From RI-231 sp041394905 (lineage in GTDB: Bacteria; Acidobacteriota; Terriglobia; Bryobacterales; UBA6623): a DNA stretch of 64,000 nt. The stretch covers positions 62,001 through 126,000 of the forward strand of contig JAWKHJ010000011.1 of NCBI GenBank assembly GCA_041394905.1, read 5' to 3'. Shown here one piece after another: positions 7,549-15,969 of the stretch (position 1 is its first letter; the number at the start of each line of letters is the position of its first letter). Below the pieces are notes generated by a model, which was not told the origin of the DNA, did no database searches, and saw only the letters and a program-made list of their open reading frames with translations. Position numbers and translations under genes: made by a program.

Positions 7549-8509
7549 ATGAACCGACTGCTCACCGCCGCGCCCCATTGGTTCCGCATCTGGCTGGACA
7601 ACTCCACCTACTCGGCTGACAGCGATGCTGCGGACGCGGACCGTGTGGACTGGTTACGTTGTGCGCCGTTTGTCGCGATGCACGTGGCCTGTCTGGCCGT
7701 GATTTGGGTGGGTTGGAGCCCGGTGGCGGTCGGGGTCGCGGCCGGCCTGTACGTTCTGCGGATGTTTGCCATCACGGGTTTCTACCATCGCTATTTTTCG
7801 CACCCGCACACGTTCCGGACTTCGCGTTGGTTCCAGGGACTGATGGCCGTGGTCGGCTGTACGGCGGTGCAGCGCGACCCGATGTGGTGGGCGGCGCATC
7901 ACGCGCACCATCACGCGCATTCAGAGGACGAGGAGGATCCGCACTCGCCGCTCCGGAAAGGGTTCTGGAAGAGCCACATCGGGTGGTTCATGACGCCGGC
8001 CGCTTTCCACACGCGGGAGCGGTATGTACCGGATTGGGTGCAGTTTCCCGAGCTGCGTTGGCTCAACCGCTACGACATGATTCCGCCGATCGCGCTCGCG
8101 GGTCCTGCTCTATGCACTCGGCGCTGTTTTCCAGGCCCAGGCGCCGGAGTTGGGCGCGACCGGCGGCCAGATGCTCGTCTGGGGCTTCTTCATTTCCACC
8201 ATTGCGGTGCATCACGGCACCTTTACGATCAATTCGCTGGCGCACCAGTTCGGGAGTCGGCGGTTCGAGACGAAAGACAACAGCCGCAACAATTGGCTTC
8301 TGGCGCTGATTACGCTCGGCGAGGGCTGGCACAACAACCACCACCACTACCCTGGCTCGACGCGGCAAGGCTTTTACTGGTGGGAGATTGACCTCACCTA
8401 CTACGGCCTGAGGTGTCTCGAGGCCCTCGGGCTAGTTTGGGATCTGCGGCCGGTGCCGGCGCGCGTCCTGGCGCGCAACCGGGTCGATCACGCGGGAGCG
8501 GCGCGATGA
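7549..8509 (+). CDS. Acyl-CoA/fatty acid desaturase, one frameshift
   Basis: Membrane di-iron fatty acid desaturase with all three histidine boxes: H-R-Y-F-S-H near residue 78, H-H-A-H-H-H near residue 120, and H-N-N-H-H-H near the C-terminus. The frame breaks at about 8099 in a G-run; removing one G (gcg ctc gcg gtc ctg ctc tat) joins the N-terminal part to the frame holding the third box and gives a normal 319-residue protein. The corrected stop (8507-8509) overlaps the next start (ATGA at 8506), which strongly supports the corrected reading. Known reaction: O2-dependent insertion of a double bond in an acyl chain. First gene of the light-regulator operon. Confidence 0.88.
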
Positions 8510-9762
8510 AGATTGCGATCATCGGCTCCGGCATCTCGGGCCTGACGGCGGCCTACCACTTGCACCGGCGGCATGACGTTACCGTTTTCGAAGCAGGCGA
8601 CTACGTAGGCGGCCACACAAACACGATCCGGTTCGAGCTCGGCGGCGAGCCGTGGGCGGTCGACACGGGTTTCATCGTCTACAACGAGCGCAACTACCCG
8701 CTCTTCTCGGCTCTGCTCGCGACGTTGGGCGTCGAATCACAGCCGACGTCGATGAGCTTCTCGGTGCGCTCCGACCAGGCGAATCTGGAGTACAACGGCT
8801 CCTCGCTCAACCAATTGTTCGTGCAGCGGCGGAACCTCTTCCGGCCCGGCTTTCACCGCATGCTGCGGGATATTTTGCGCTTTCACCGCGAGGCTCCGGC
8901 GGTGAATGGCGCTGCGAGCGACGACCTGTCTGTGGCGGACTACGTTGCGCGAGAGGGCTACTCCAACCAATTCCTGGAGCATTATTTGACGCCGCTTGGT
9001 TCGGCGCTGTGGTCTTCGCCGCCGGGAACGTTTCAGTCGTTCCCGATCCGTTTCGTCGTGGAGTTTTTGGCGAATCATTCGATGCTGCAGGTGGAGGGGC
9101 GTCCTACGTGGCGCGTGATCCGGGGTGGATCTTTTCGCTACGTCGAAAAGCTGACGGCGGGCTTCCGGGACCGAATCCTGCTCAACACTCCGGTGAGGAG
9201 TTTGGAGCGCCGGCCCGGTTGCGTGCGCATCGTCGACGCCAGCGGAGCCGAAGGACGATTCGATCATGCAATCCTCGCCTGCCACAGCGACCAAGCGCTG
9301 CGGATGGTGCAGGATCCCACCATTTCAGAGGTCGAGATCCTGAAATCGTTTCCGTATCAGGCGAACGAAGCGGTGTTGCATACAGACCCATCCGTGCTGC
9401 CAAGGCGGCGGAATGCCTGGGCGAGTTGGAACTATCATGTGCGCCCGGATGTCGCTGATCGCGCGACGGTCACCTACAACATGAATTTGCTCCAGGGCTT
9501 GCCTTGGACACACGTGTTCAACGTCACGCTGAACGACTCCGCTGCGATCGACCCAAAGCGTGTCATCCGCAAGATCCTCTACCACCATCCGATCTTCACG
9601 GCTCGCCGTGCGGAGGCTCAACGCCGCCATGCGGAGCTGATCGGCGCCAATCGGACGAGCTACTGCGGCGCCTATTGGGGCTACGGCTTCCACGAGGACG
9701 GGGTGCGCAGCGCAACGGCGGTCTGCGAAGCGCTGAACAAACGACAGGAGGTCGCGGCATGA
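8506..9762 (+). CDS. FAD-dependent amine oxidase/protoporphyrinogen oxidase-like protein
   Basis: A 418-residue flavoprotein with an N-terminal G-S-G-I-S-G dinucleotide motif (residues 7-12), an acidic residue ending beta-2 ('VFEAGDYVGGH'), and a second GGH segment typical of the NAD(P)-binding Rossmann/amine oxidase family. It is the member usually found beside DUF1365 and a cyclopropane-type methyltransferase in proteobacterial singlet-oxygen or light-responsive clusters. In that setting related flavoproteins are implicated in desaturating a methylated acyl chain. Its start overlaps the desaturase stop and its end overlaps the DUF1365 start. Membrane-lipid modification is an inference from context. 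Confidence 0.85.
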   Translation: MKIAIIGSGISGLTAAYHLHRRHDVTVFEAGDYVGGHTNTIRFELGGEPWAVDTGFIVYNERNYPLFSALLATLGVESQPTSMSFSVRSDQANLEYNGSSLNQLFVQRRNLFRPGFHRMLRDILRFHREAPAVNGAASDDLSVADYVAREGYSNQFLEHYLTPLGSALWSSPPGTFQSFPIRFVVEFLANHSMLQVEGRPTWRVIRGGSFRYVEKLTAGFRDRILLNTPVRSLERRPGCVRIVDASGAEGRFDHAILACHSDQALRMVQDPTISEVEILKSFPYQANEAVLHTDPSVLPRRRNAWASWNYHVRPDVADRATVTYNMNLLQGLPWTHVFNVTLNDSAAIDPKRVIRKILYHHPIFTARRAEAQRRHAELIGANRTSYCGAYWGYGFHEDGVRSATAVCEALNKRQEVAA

Positions 9763-10530
9763 ACAGCGCCCTCTACGAAGGAAGCGTGCGGCACCACAGG
9801 CTCGCGCCGGTGGGGCGTGAATTTCGCTACCGCCTGTTTCAGGTCTATTTGGATTTGTCGGAGCTCGACACGGTTTTCCGGGGGCGCTGGCTGTGGTCGA
9901 CCAAGCGGCCGAACCTTGCGTGGTTCCGGCGTGAGGATCATCTGGGCGACCCCAGGAAGCCGCTCGATACGGCGGTACGCGATTTGGTCGAGCAAGAAAG
10001 CGGACGCCGGCCCGCGGGACCGATTCGGTTACTGACGCATTTGCGCTACTTCGGCTATGTAATGAACCCGGTGAGCTTCTATTACTGCTTCGACGAGCGG
10101 GATGAGCATGTGGATGCGATCGTGGCTGAAATCCACAACACCCCGTGGGGCGAGCGGCACTGCTACGTTCTGACCGCCAGCGCGAACGAGAACGGTGCGG
10201 AGAAGCGGCTTTTCCGGTTCGCAAAACAGTTCCACGTCTCACCCTTCATGAGCATGAATCAGACCTATGGGTGGCGGTTCAACAAGCCGGGCGAAGTCCT
10301 CGCGGTGCACATGGAGAACTTCGAGCGTGACGGAAGATTTTCGACGCGACGCTGACGCTTGAGCGGAAACCGATGACCGAGCCTCGCTCGCGCGCGCGCT
10401 GTGGACGTATCCGCTGATGACCGTGAAGGTAGTTGCGGCGATCTACTGGCAGGCGCTGAAGCTGTGGCTTGGCGGCACGACCTTCCACCCGCACCCGAAG
10501 CACGGCACGGCAAAGGAGGCCCATCCATGA
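9759..10530 (+). CDS. DUF1365 family protein, two frameshifts
   Basis: DUF1365 protein, recognisable from 'SALYEGSVRHHRLAPVGREF' at the N-terminus, 'THLRYFGYVMNPVSFYYCFD' in the middle and 'FHVSPFMSMNQTYGWRF' later. The frame is lost near 10338 (a T-run, restoring F-D-A-T-L-T-L-E-R-K-P-M-T) and again near 10395 in a GC dinucleotide run. After both corrections it continues with W-T-Y-P-L-M-T-V-K-V and ends 'FHPHPKH...' at TGA 10528-10530, about 257 residues in all. The corrected stop overlaps the methyltransferase start (ATGA at 10527). Function unknown; it always travels with the amine-oxidase-like gene and the methyltransferase in such clusters. Confidence 0.8.
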
Positions 10531-11822
10531 GCGACACGATCATCCCGCGCGAGGCGGCTCGAGTCTGGAAGCCAAACGCGCTCCAGGGGCTGGCGAAACG
10601 ACTCGTCGAGCGGCAGTTGGAACAGCTTCCCGCGGGTGAGATCACGTTAATCGACGGCGAGCAGACCCGGCGCTTTGGACAGCCGGGCGAGCTCCGCGCG
10701 ACCGTCACGGTGCAGGATCCGGCGTTTTACTTGGACGTGGCGTTCGGCGGAACCCTGGGTGCGGCGGAGGCCTACATCCAGGGGCGTTGGTCGTGCGACA
10801 ACCTGACGCAGCTTTGCCGGATCTTTGCAAGGAATCTGGACGTGACGGACGACCTCGAGCGGGGTTGGGCGCGCCTGCTGGCTCCGGCCGCGAGGGGCTT
10901 CCATTGGCTGCGGCGGAACACCAAGGCTGGCAGCACAAAGAACATCCAAGCGCACTACGATCTTGGCAACGATTTCTTCCAATTGTTCCTCGATCCCACG
11001 ATGAACTATTCGTGCGGCATTTTCGAATCGCCGGACGACTCGATGGAAGAGGCTTCGCTCGCGAAGATGGACCACATCTGCCGCAAGTTGGACCTGCGGG
11101 CGGGCGATCATCTGCTCGAGATTGGCACGGGTTGGGGCGGGATGGCGATCCACGCAGCGGCGTGGTACGGCTGCCGCGTGACGACGACAACGATCTCGCG
11201 CGAACAGCACAAGCTGGCGACTGAGCGAGTCTGGGATGCCGGCCTGGAAGGTCGAGTGGAAGTCTTGCTGTGCGATTACCGCGATCTGCAAGGCAAGTTC
11301 GACAAGATCGTCTCCGTAGAGATGATCGAGGCGGTCGGCCATGAGTTCCTGCCGGAGTATTTCCGCACGTGCGGGCGGCTGCTGAAGCCGGATGGAGCGC
11401 TACTCGTACAGGGCATCACCATGGGCGACAACCGCTACGAGTCGTATCGCAAGTCGGTCGACTTCATCCAGCGATACGTCTTTCCGGGGAGTTGCCTGCC
11501 TTCGGTGACGGCGATGTGCGCGGCGGCGGGCGAGGCTTCGGATCTGCGTCCGGCGCATCTCGAGGACCTTACGCCGCACTATGCGGAGACCTTGCGCCGC
11601 TGGCGGCACGCTTTCTTCGAAAACCTACACGAGGTTCGGCGCTTGGGATACTCCGACGCGTTCATCCGGCTGTGGGAGTTCTACCTGTGCTACTGCGAGG
11701 CCGGATTTGATGAAGGCACGTGCGGTGATGTGCAGATCCTGTTCACAAAGCCGCGCCGGTCGAGAGACACGGTGCGCCTGGGACAAGTGACGGCGCGGGA
11801 GGCGGCGTGCGCGTTGCGTTAG
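10527..11822 (+). CDS. SAM-dependent methyltransferase, cyclopropane-fatty-acyl-phospholipid synthase family
   Basis: A 431-residue CFA-type enzyme: N-terminal lipid-binding domain ('AYIQGRWSCDNLTQLCRIF'), then 'NIQAHYDLGNDFFQLFLDPTMNYSC', the SAM motif L-E-I-G-T-G-W-G-G near residue 198, and 'VSVEMIEAVGHE'. Family members transfer a methyl group from S-adenosylmethionine to the double bond of a membrane phospholipid acyl chain, giving either a cyclopropane or a methyl-branched alkene. Start ATG 10527 overlaps the DUF1365 stop; the same frame upstream is overlap with DUF1365. Its coding end overlaps the DUF2878 gene by 16 bases. Acts at the inner membrane surface. Confidence 0.92.
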   Translation: MSDTIIPREAARVWKPNALQGLAKRLVERQLEQLPAGEITLIDGEQTRRFGQPGELRATVTVQDPAFYLDVAFGGTLGAAEAYIQGRWSCDNLTQLCRIFARNLDVTDDLERGWARLLAPAARGFHWLRRNTKAGSTKNIQAHYDLGNDFFQLFLDPTMNYSCGIFESPDDSMEEASLAKMDHICRKLDLRAGDHLLEIGTGWGGMAIHAAAWYGCRVTTTTISREQHKLATERVWDAGLEGRVEVLLCDYRDLQGKFDKIVSVEMIEAVGHEFLPEYFRTCGRLLKPDGALLVQGITMGDNRYESYRKSVDFIQRYVFPGSCLPSVTAMCAAAGEASDLRPAHLEDLTPHYAETLRRWRHAFFENLHEVRRLGYSDAFIRLWEFYLCYCEAGFDEGTCGDVQILFTKPRRSRDTVRLGQVTAREAACALR

Positions 11823-12328
11823 CCTTTGTCGCCTTCCAGGCAGGCTGGTTCGGATGCGTGCTGGGAGCTGCGCATAGGATGAGCTGGCTTGGGCCCTGTG
11901 TCGTAGCCGTGGTTGCCCTGGTATTTGCCCTCATGTTTACGCATCGAGGTCGATTGCGCGCGGTTTTCTACCTGACGGCATGCGCGGCAATGGGTTTTGC
12001 ATTGGATACCTCCCTGACCCTGGCTGGGCTACTCGAGTTTCCGCGTGATGGCCAGCCGACTCTCAGCCCGCTGTGGATGACGGCGTTGTGGGTGAACTTC
12101 GCGGCGTTTGCCCCCGTTGGGCTGCGTTGGCTCTACGGGCGGGGAGCGCTGGCGGCGACGCTGGGCGCGGCCGGAGGGCCTGCGGCCTATTGGGCCGGCC
12201 AACGGCTGGGAGCGCTGGAATGGTCCGCCCCGCAGGCGCCTGCGGCGGTTGCGGCGGAATGGGCTGCGGCGACGCCTGCCATCTTGTGGCTTGCCATGTG
12301 GTTGGAACGCGGAGGACGCGCGGCGTGA
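11807..12328 (+). CDS. DUF2878 family membrane protein
   Basis: A 173-residue integral membrane protein with about five hydrophobic segments. The 'LSPLWMTALWVNFAA' segment followed by 'GAAGGPAAYWAGQRLGAL' matches my recollection of DUF2878. Start at GTG 11807, overlapping the methyltransferase by 16 bases; its TGA overlaps the next GTG start (12325). No catalytic motif is visible. The gene accompanies CFA-type methyltransferases and DUF1295 proteins in light or oxidative-stress lipid clusters of other bacteria, so a membrane-lipid role is inferred only from context. Confidence 0.65.
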   Translation: MRVALAFVAFQAGWFGCVLGAAHRMSWLGPCVVAVVALVFALMFTHRGRLRAVFYLTACAAMGFALDTSLTLAGLLEFPRDGQPTLSPLWMTALWVNFAAFAPVGLRWLYGRGALAATLGAAGGPAAYWAGQRLGALEWSAPQAPAAVAAEWAAATPAILWLAMWLERGGRAA

Positions 12329-13110
12329 CTTGGTGGAGTCTTCTGTTGACCGGCTGGGCTGCCGCCGCATTGGTGATGTCGGCAATGTGGCTGTTGCAGC
12401 GGCGTACGGGCGACGCAGGGATCGTCGACGTCGCCTGGGCGGCTGGTGTGGGCGTCTTGTCGGTCTGGTTCGCTTATGGAGCGGATGGCTTGGAGCAACG
12501 GCGCTGGCTGATTGCGGCGCTCGCGATGATCTGGGCCGTGCGCCTTGCCGGCTACTTGCTGGTGCGCATCTTCCGCATGCCGGAGGACGGCCGCTACACC
12601 CAGATGCGTGCGGATTGGGGCGACCGGGCGCAGCTCAACCTGTTTTGGTTTTTCCAGATCCAGGCGTCGTGGAGCGCATTGTTCGCGGCTCCGATGCTGA
12701 TCGCGGCCTACAACCCAGCGCCCCTCGGGAAGTGGGACGTCGTGGCTGTTGCGGTGTGGCTAATCGCCCTGAGCGGCGAAGCGCTGGCGGACCGGCAGCT
12801 CCACCGCTTTCGCCAAGAGCCGTCGAACAAAGGGAAGGTTTGCAAGGACGGGCTTTGGCGCTATTCGCGGCACCCGAACTACTTCTTCGAGTGGGTGCAT
12901 TGGTGGGCTTACGTCTTGCTGGCTTGGGGTTCTCCGCAGCCCTGGCTGGCGCTAATCGGTCCTGCCACGATGCTCGTCTTTCTGCTCAAGATCACCGGCA
13001 TTCCGCCCACGGAGAAGCGTGCGCTCGAGAGCCGCGGCGAGGCCTACCGCGAGTATCAACGCACGACCAGCGTCTTTTTCCCCTGGCCGCCCAAGGAGAG
13101 CACGACATGA
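12325..13110 (+). CDS. DUF1295 (steroid 5-alpha reductase-like) membrane protein
   Basis: A 261-residue polytopic protein. The C-terminal half has the steroid-reductase/isoprenylcysteine-methyltransferase-like signature 'GLWRYSRHPNYFFEWVHWW' followed by 'GIPPTEKRALESRGEAYREY' (the E-x-R-x-x-x-Y end pattern). DUF1295 proteins are thought to reduce or modify lipid double bonds; this is family-level knowledge and not shown here. Start GTG 12325 in a GTGA overlap, end in an ATGA overlap with the second methyltransferase. No frameshift. Confidence 0.85.
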   Translation: MTWWSLLLTGWAAAALVMSAMWLLQRRTGDAGIVDVAWAAGVGVLSVWFAYGADGLEQRRWLIAALAMIWAVRLAGYLLVRIFRMPEDGRYTQMRADWGDRAQLNLFWFFQIQASWSALFAAPMLIAAYNPAPLGKWDVVAVAVWLIALSGEALADRQLHRFRQEPSNKGKVCKDGLWRYSRHPNYFFEWVHWWAYVLLAWGSPQPWLALIGPATMLVFLLKITGIPPTEKRALESRGEAYREYQRTTSVFFPWPPKESTT

Positions 13111-14195
13111 TGGAACGGATTTGGACCTTGGCTATGAATTTGGCGGAGCGCGGGATCGCGCCCGATGCGGCCATTCGATTTGGCATCCGCACGCTTTGTG
13201 CGCAAAGGCTGGAGGAAGAACAGGCGCGCGGCGAAAGTTCGGCGGCGTTCGCGGAACGGATGCGCGGGGGGCCCGTGGCGCCGGTTCCGGAAAAGGCGAA
13301 CGAGCAGCACTACGAAGCGCCGCCCGAGCTGTTTCGGCTGGCGCTTGGACCGCGGTTGAAGTACAGCTGCTGTCTGTGGAACGACGGCGTCCAGACCCTT
13401 GCGGAGGCGGAAGAACAGGCGCTCGCGGAGACTTGCCGCCGTGCGGAGCTGGTTGACGGGCAGAGCATTCTGGAGCTCGGGTGTGGCTGGGGTTCGCTCT
13501 CGCTATGGATGGCGGAGAAATATCCGAACAGCCGGATCACATCGGTCTCGAACTCGAGTTTGCAGCGTGGTTTCATCGAGGAGCGCGCGCTGGAGCGGGG
13601 TCTGGAGAACTTGCGCGTCGTGACCGCGGACATGAACGACTTTTCGACGGAAGACAGGTTCGACCGCGTCGTATCCGTCGAGATGTTCGAGCACATGCGG
13701 AACTACGAAGAGCTATTGCGACGCATCTCCGTGTGGCTCCGGCCTGAGGGCAAGCTTTTCGTACACATCTTCTGCCATCGACGCTACGGCTACGCATTCG
13801 AGACGACCGGTGCGACGGAGTGGCTGGGACGCAACTTCTTCACCGGCGGCATCATGCCGAGTGTGGACGTGTTCACGCACTTTCAGCGTGAGATGCGGCA
13901 GAGCCGCAGCTGGACTTGGAGCGGAACGCACTACCAGAAGACGGCTGAATCTTGGCTCGCGAACATGGATCGCCGCAAGACAGAGATCTTGCCCGTGCTC
14001 GCGAAAACCTACGGAGCGGGCGAAGCCGAGCGAACCTTCCAACGCTGGCGGATCTTCTTCATGGCCTGCGCAGAGCTTTGGGGCTACGCAAACGGGAAGG
14101 AATGGCTGGTTGGCCACTACCTGCTCGAGCGCTCGTCGCCTGGGACGGACGCGGCGACATTGGCGACCTCTGGCAACCTCGCGGATCGCCGATGA
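13107..14195 (+). CDS. Second cyclopropane-synthase-like SAM methyltransferase
   Basis: A 362-residue protein lacking the N-terminal lipid domain of the first methyltransferase and starting with a short helical region. 'NEQHYEAPPELFRLALGPRL' and the SAM motif L-E-L-G-C-G-W-G near residue 122 are clear, then 'VSVEMFEHMRNYEELL' and 'FTGGIMPSVDVFTHFQ'. It belongs to the subgroup of CFA-like methyltransferases found with DUF1295. Two different acyl-methyltransferase paralogues in one operon suggest sequential or alternative lipid methylations. Start ATG 13107 (ATGA overlap); end overlaps the regulator start. Confidence 0.88.
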   Translation: MMERIWTLAMNLAERGIAPDAAIRFGIRTLCAQRLEEEQARGESSAAFAERMRGGPVAPVPEKANEQHYEAPPELFRLALGPRLKYSCCLWNDGVQTLAEAEEQALAETCRRAELVDGQSILELGCGWGSLSLWMAEKYPNSRITSVSNSSLQRGFIEERALERGLENLRVVTADMNDFSTEDRFDRVVSVEMFEHMRNYEELLRRISVWLRPEGKLFVHIFCHRRYGYAFETTGATEWLGRNFFTGGIMPSVDVFTHFQREMRQSRSWTWSGTHYQKTAESWLANMDRRKTEILPVLAKTYGAGEAERTFQRWRIFFMACAELWGYANGKEWLVGHYLLERSSPGTDAATLATSGNLADRR

Positions 14196-15214
14196 GTCAA
14201 TCTCGGACGGAAGCCGACAAATCGAAAACAGGAATGAAACAACCTGGACCGTACAAGATGCGCACGATCGCGCGCATGACTGATTCTTCTCCGGCGCTTC
14301 TGCGCGCGTGGGAGCGCCGCCACAATCTTTTGCGCCCGTGGCGCGGGCCGGGCGGACATCGCCTGTACACCGAGGACGACTTGCAGGTCTTGTTGCGGGT
14401 GCGAGAGCTGATCGGCCAAGGGCGCTCGATCGGCGAGATCGCAGAGTTGGGCCGCGAAACACTGCTACGGCAGGGGGCGGAGCGCATGCGAGAGCACGTC
14501 GATGATGCGCCATCCAAACTAAAGCTGCCGGCTCCGGAGACCCTGGACGCTCTCAAGCATCACCGTGACCAGATCGTGCGCGCAACTCTCGAGATGGATT
14601 CCACCGCAATCAACCGTGCCCTCGACCGCAGCTTTGCCCTATTCTCGCCGGAAGTGGTGGTGTTCGATGTGATTGGACCCGCCACGCGCGAAATCGGCGA
14701 GCTTTGGGCGCAAGGCAAGTGCAGCGTTGCAAGCGAGCACATGGCGACCGGCATCTTCGTGCACCGATTGCTCAAGCTCGTCGAATCGGCGGAGTTGGTC
14801 CGTTCGGAGTTTCAGCCTGTGATCGTCGCCTGCTTTCCGGACGAGTATCATCAGCTCGGCGCTTTGATGCTCGCCTACCGACTCTGCCGCGAAGGTCTCC
14901 GGGTCAACTTTCTTGGAGGCTCACTGCCATTCGAGGATCTCGAGGCTGCTTGTGGCGTACTCAAACCGTCGGCGGTGCTGCTTTCGGCGACACGGCCCGC
15001 GATCTTCGAGGCGCATCGGCAGGGGCTGCTGGAGGCGGCCAAGCGGGTTTCCAAGGAGATTGAGTTCTACATCGGCGGACAAGGGGTGCCGGAGGACGAC
15101 CCGCAACTAAGCAAATGCGGTGTTCGCACGGTGTCGACGACGGACGATCCCAAAGAATCTTTCGACCTGCTCGCGGAAGAGATCCGGAAATCGGCTAAGA
15201 GGGCAGCCGCCTAG
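14192..15214 (+). CDS. MerR-family regulator with B12-binding photoreceptor domain (CarH/LitR class)
   Basis: A 340-residue regulator. Residues about 22-90 form a MerR winged helix-turn-helix ('MRTIARMTDSSPALLRAWER' plus 'GGHRLYTEDDL'). The C-terminal part is a cobalamin-binding four-helix bundle plus Rossmann domain. Diagnostic residues of the adenosylcobalamin photoreceptor class are present: Trp172 followed by nine residues and Glu182-His183 (W-x9-E-H), and a lower-axial ligand motif E-x-H-x-x-G with His220. In the known class, the dark tetramer represses and light-driven cleavage of the Co-C bond disperses it. Last gene of the eight-gene operon, so autoregulation by light is likely through the 11-bp repeats at 7463-7493. 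Confidence 0.88.
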   Translation: MSQSRTEADKSKTGMKQPGPYKMRTIARMTDSSPALLRAWERRHNLLRPWRGPGGHRLYTEDDLQVLLRVRELIGQGRSIGEIAELGRETLLRQGAERMREHVDDAPSKLKLPAPETLDALKHHRDQIVRATLEMDSTAINRALDRSFALFSPEVVVFDVIGPATREIGELWAQGKCSVASEHMATGIFVHRLLKLVESAELVRSEFQPVIVACFPDEYHQLGALMLAYRLCREGLRVNFLGGSLPFEDLEAACGVLKPSAVLLSATRPAIFEAHRQGLLEAAKRVSKEIEFYIGGQGVPEDDPQLSKCGVRTVSTTDDPKESFDLLAEEIRKSAKRAAA

Positions 15215-15285
15215 GCTTTATTCTTGGCGGTGCGCCCGCCTGCATTTCGGTTCCTGTCGGCTCTGCGGATTCGATATGCGCCAGA

Positions 15286-15969
15286 ATGAGGCGCATGAAC
15301 ATCCTGGTCGTAGAGGATGACGCGCCGATGCGCGATGTGCTGCGGCGGGGCCTGGAGGAAGACGGGCATGCCGTGACCGTCGCGGCTGACGGTTCGACCG
15401 GGCTGTCGATCGCAGAGACGTGCGCGTTCGATGTGCTCGTTCTGGATGTTATGCTGCCCGGAATGAGCGGGGTCGCCGTCTGCCGGCGTTTGAGGGAAGG
15501 CCGGCGTCAAACGCCCATCCTGATGCTGACTGCGAAGGACCAACCGCCCGACATCGTCGAGGGGCTCAACAGCGGCGCGGACGACTACCTGACCAAACCT
15601 TTTTCCTTTGATGTTTTTCTCGCACGGGTGCGAGCAGCCGGCCGGCGAGGTCCGGCGCCGCGAGCAGTCTGCCTTCGCGTGGGCGATCTCGAGGTCGACA
15701 CCGGATCGCGGGAGGTGCGGCGGAAAGGGGAGAATCTGCACTTGAGCAAGACGGAGTACTCTCTGCTCGAGCTGCTTGCCCGGCACACGGGCTTCGTGGT
15801 TCCGCGGCGGACGATCTTTGCGAGCGTGTGGGGGTACGGCGCCGACATCGAGTCGAACACGCTCGACGCCTTCATCCGCTTGCTCCGGATGAAGATCGAG
15901 GCCGACGGTCCCAAACTGCTGCATACGGTGCGCGGGATTGGCTATCGCTTGGGTGATCGCGACTCATGA
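15286..15969 (+). CDS. OmpR/PhoB-family response regulator
   Basis: Receiver domain with Asp51 (numbered from ATG 15295) in 'DVLVLDVMLPG' as phosphoacceptor, the acidic pair in 'VVEDDAPM', Lys in 'LTKPFSF', then a C-terminal winged helix ending 'VRGIGYRLGD'. ATG 15286 and ATG 15295 are both possible; neither has a good ribosome-binding site, and 15295 ('MNILVVEDD') gives the tighter family start. Stop overlaps the kinase start (ATGA at 15966). It precedes two RND efflux sets on the same strand, so metal or envelope-stress control of efflux (as in CusR/CopR systems) is the natural inference. Confidence 0.92.
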   Translation: MRRMNILVVEDDAPMRDVLRRGLEEDGHAVTVAADGSTGLSIAETCAFDVLVLDVMLPGMSGVAVCRRLREGRRQTPILMLTAKDQPPDIVEGLNSGADDYLTKPFSFDVFLARVRAAGRRGPAPRAVCLRVGDLEVDTGSREVRRKGENLHLSKTEYSLLELLARHTGFVVPRRTIFASVWGYGADIESNTLDAFIRLLRMKIEADGPKLLHTVRGIGYRLGDRDS

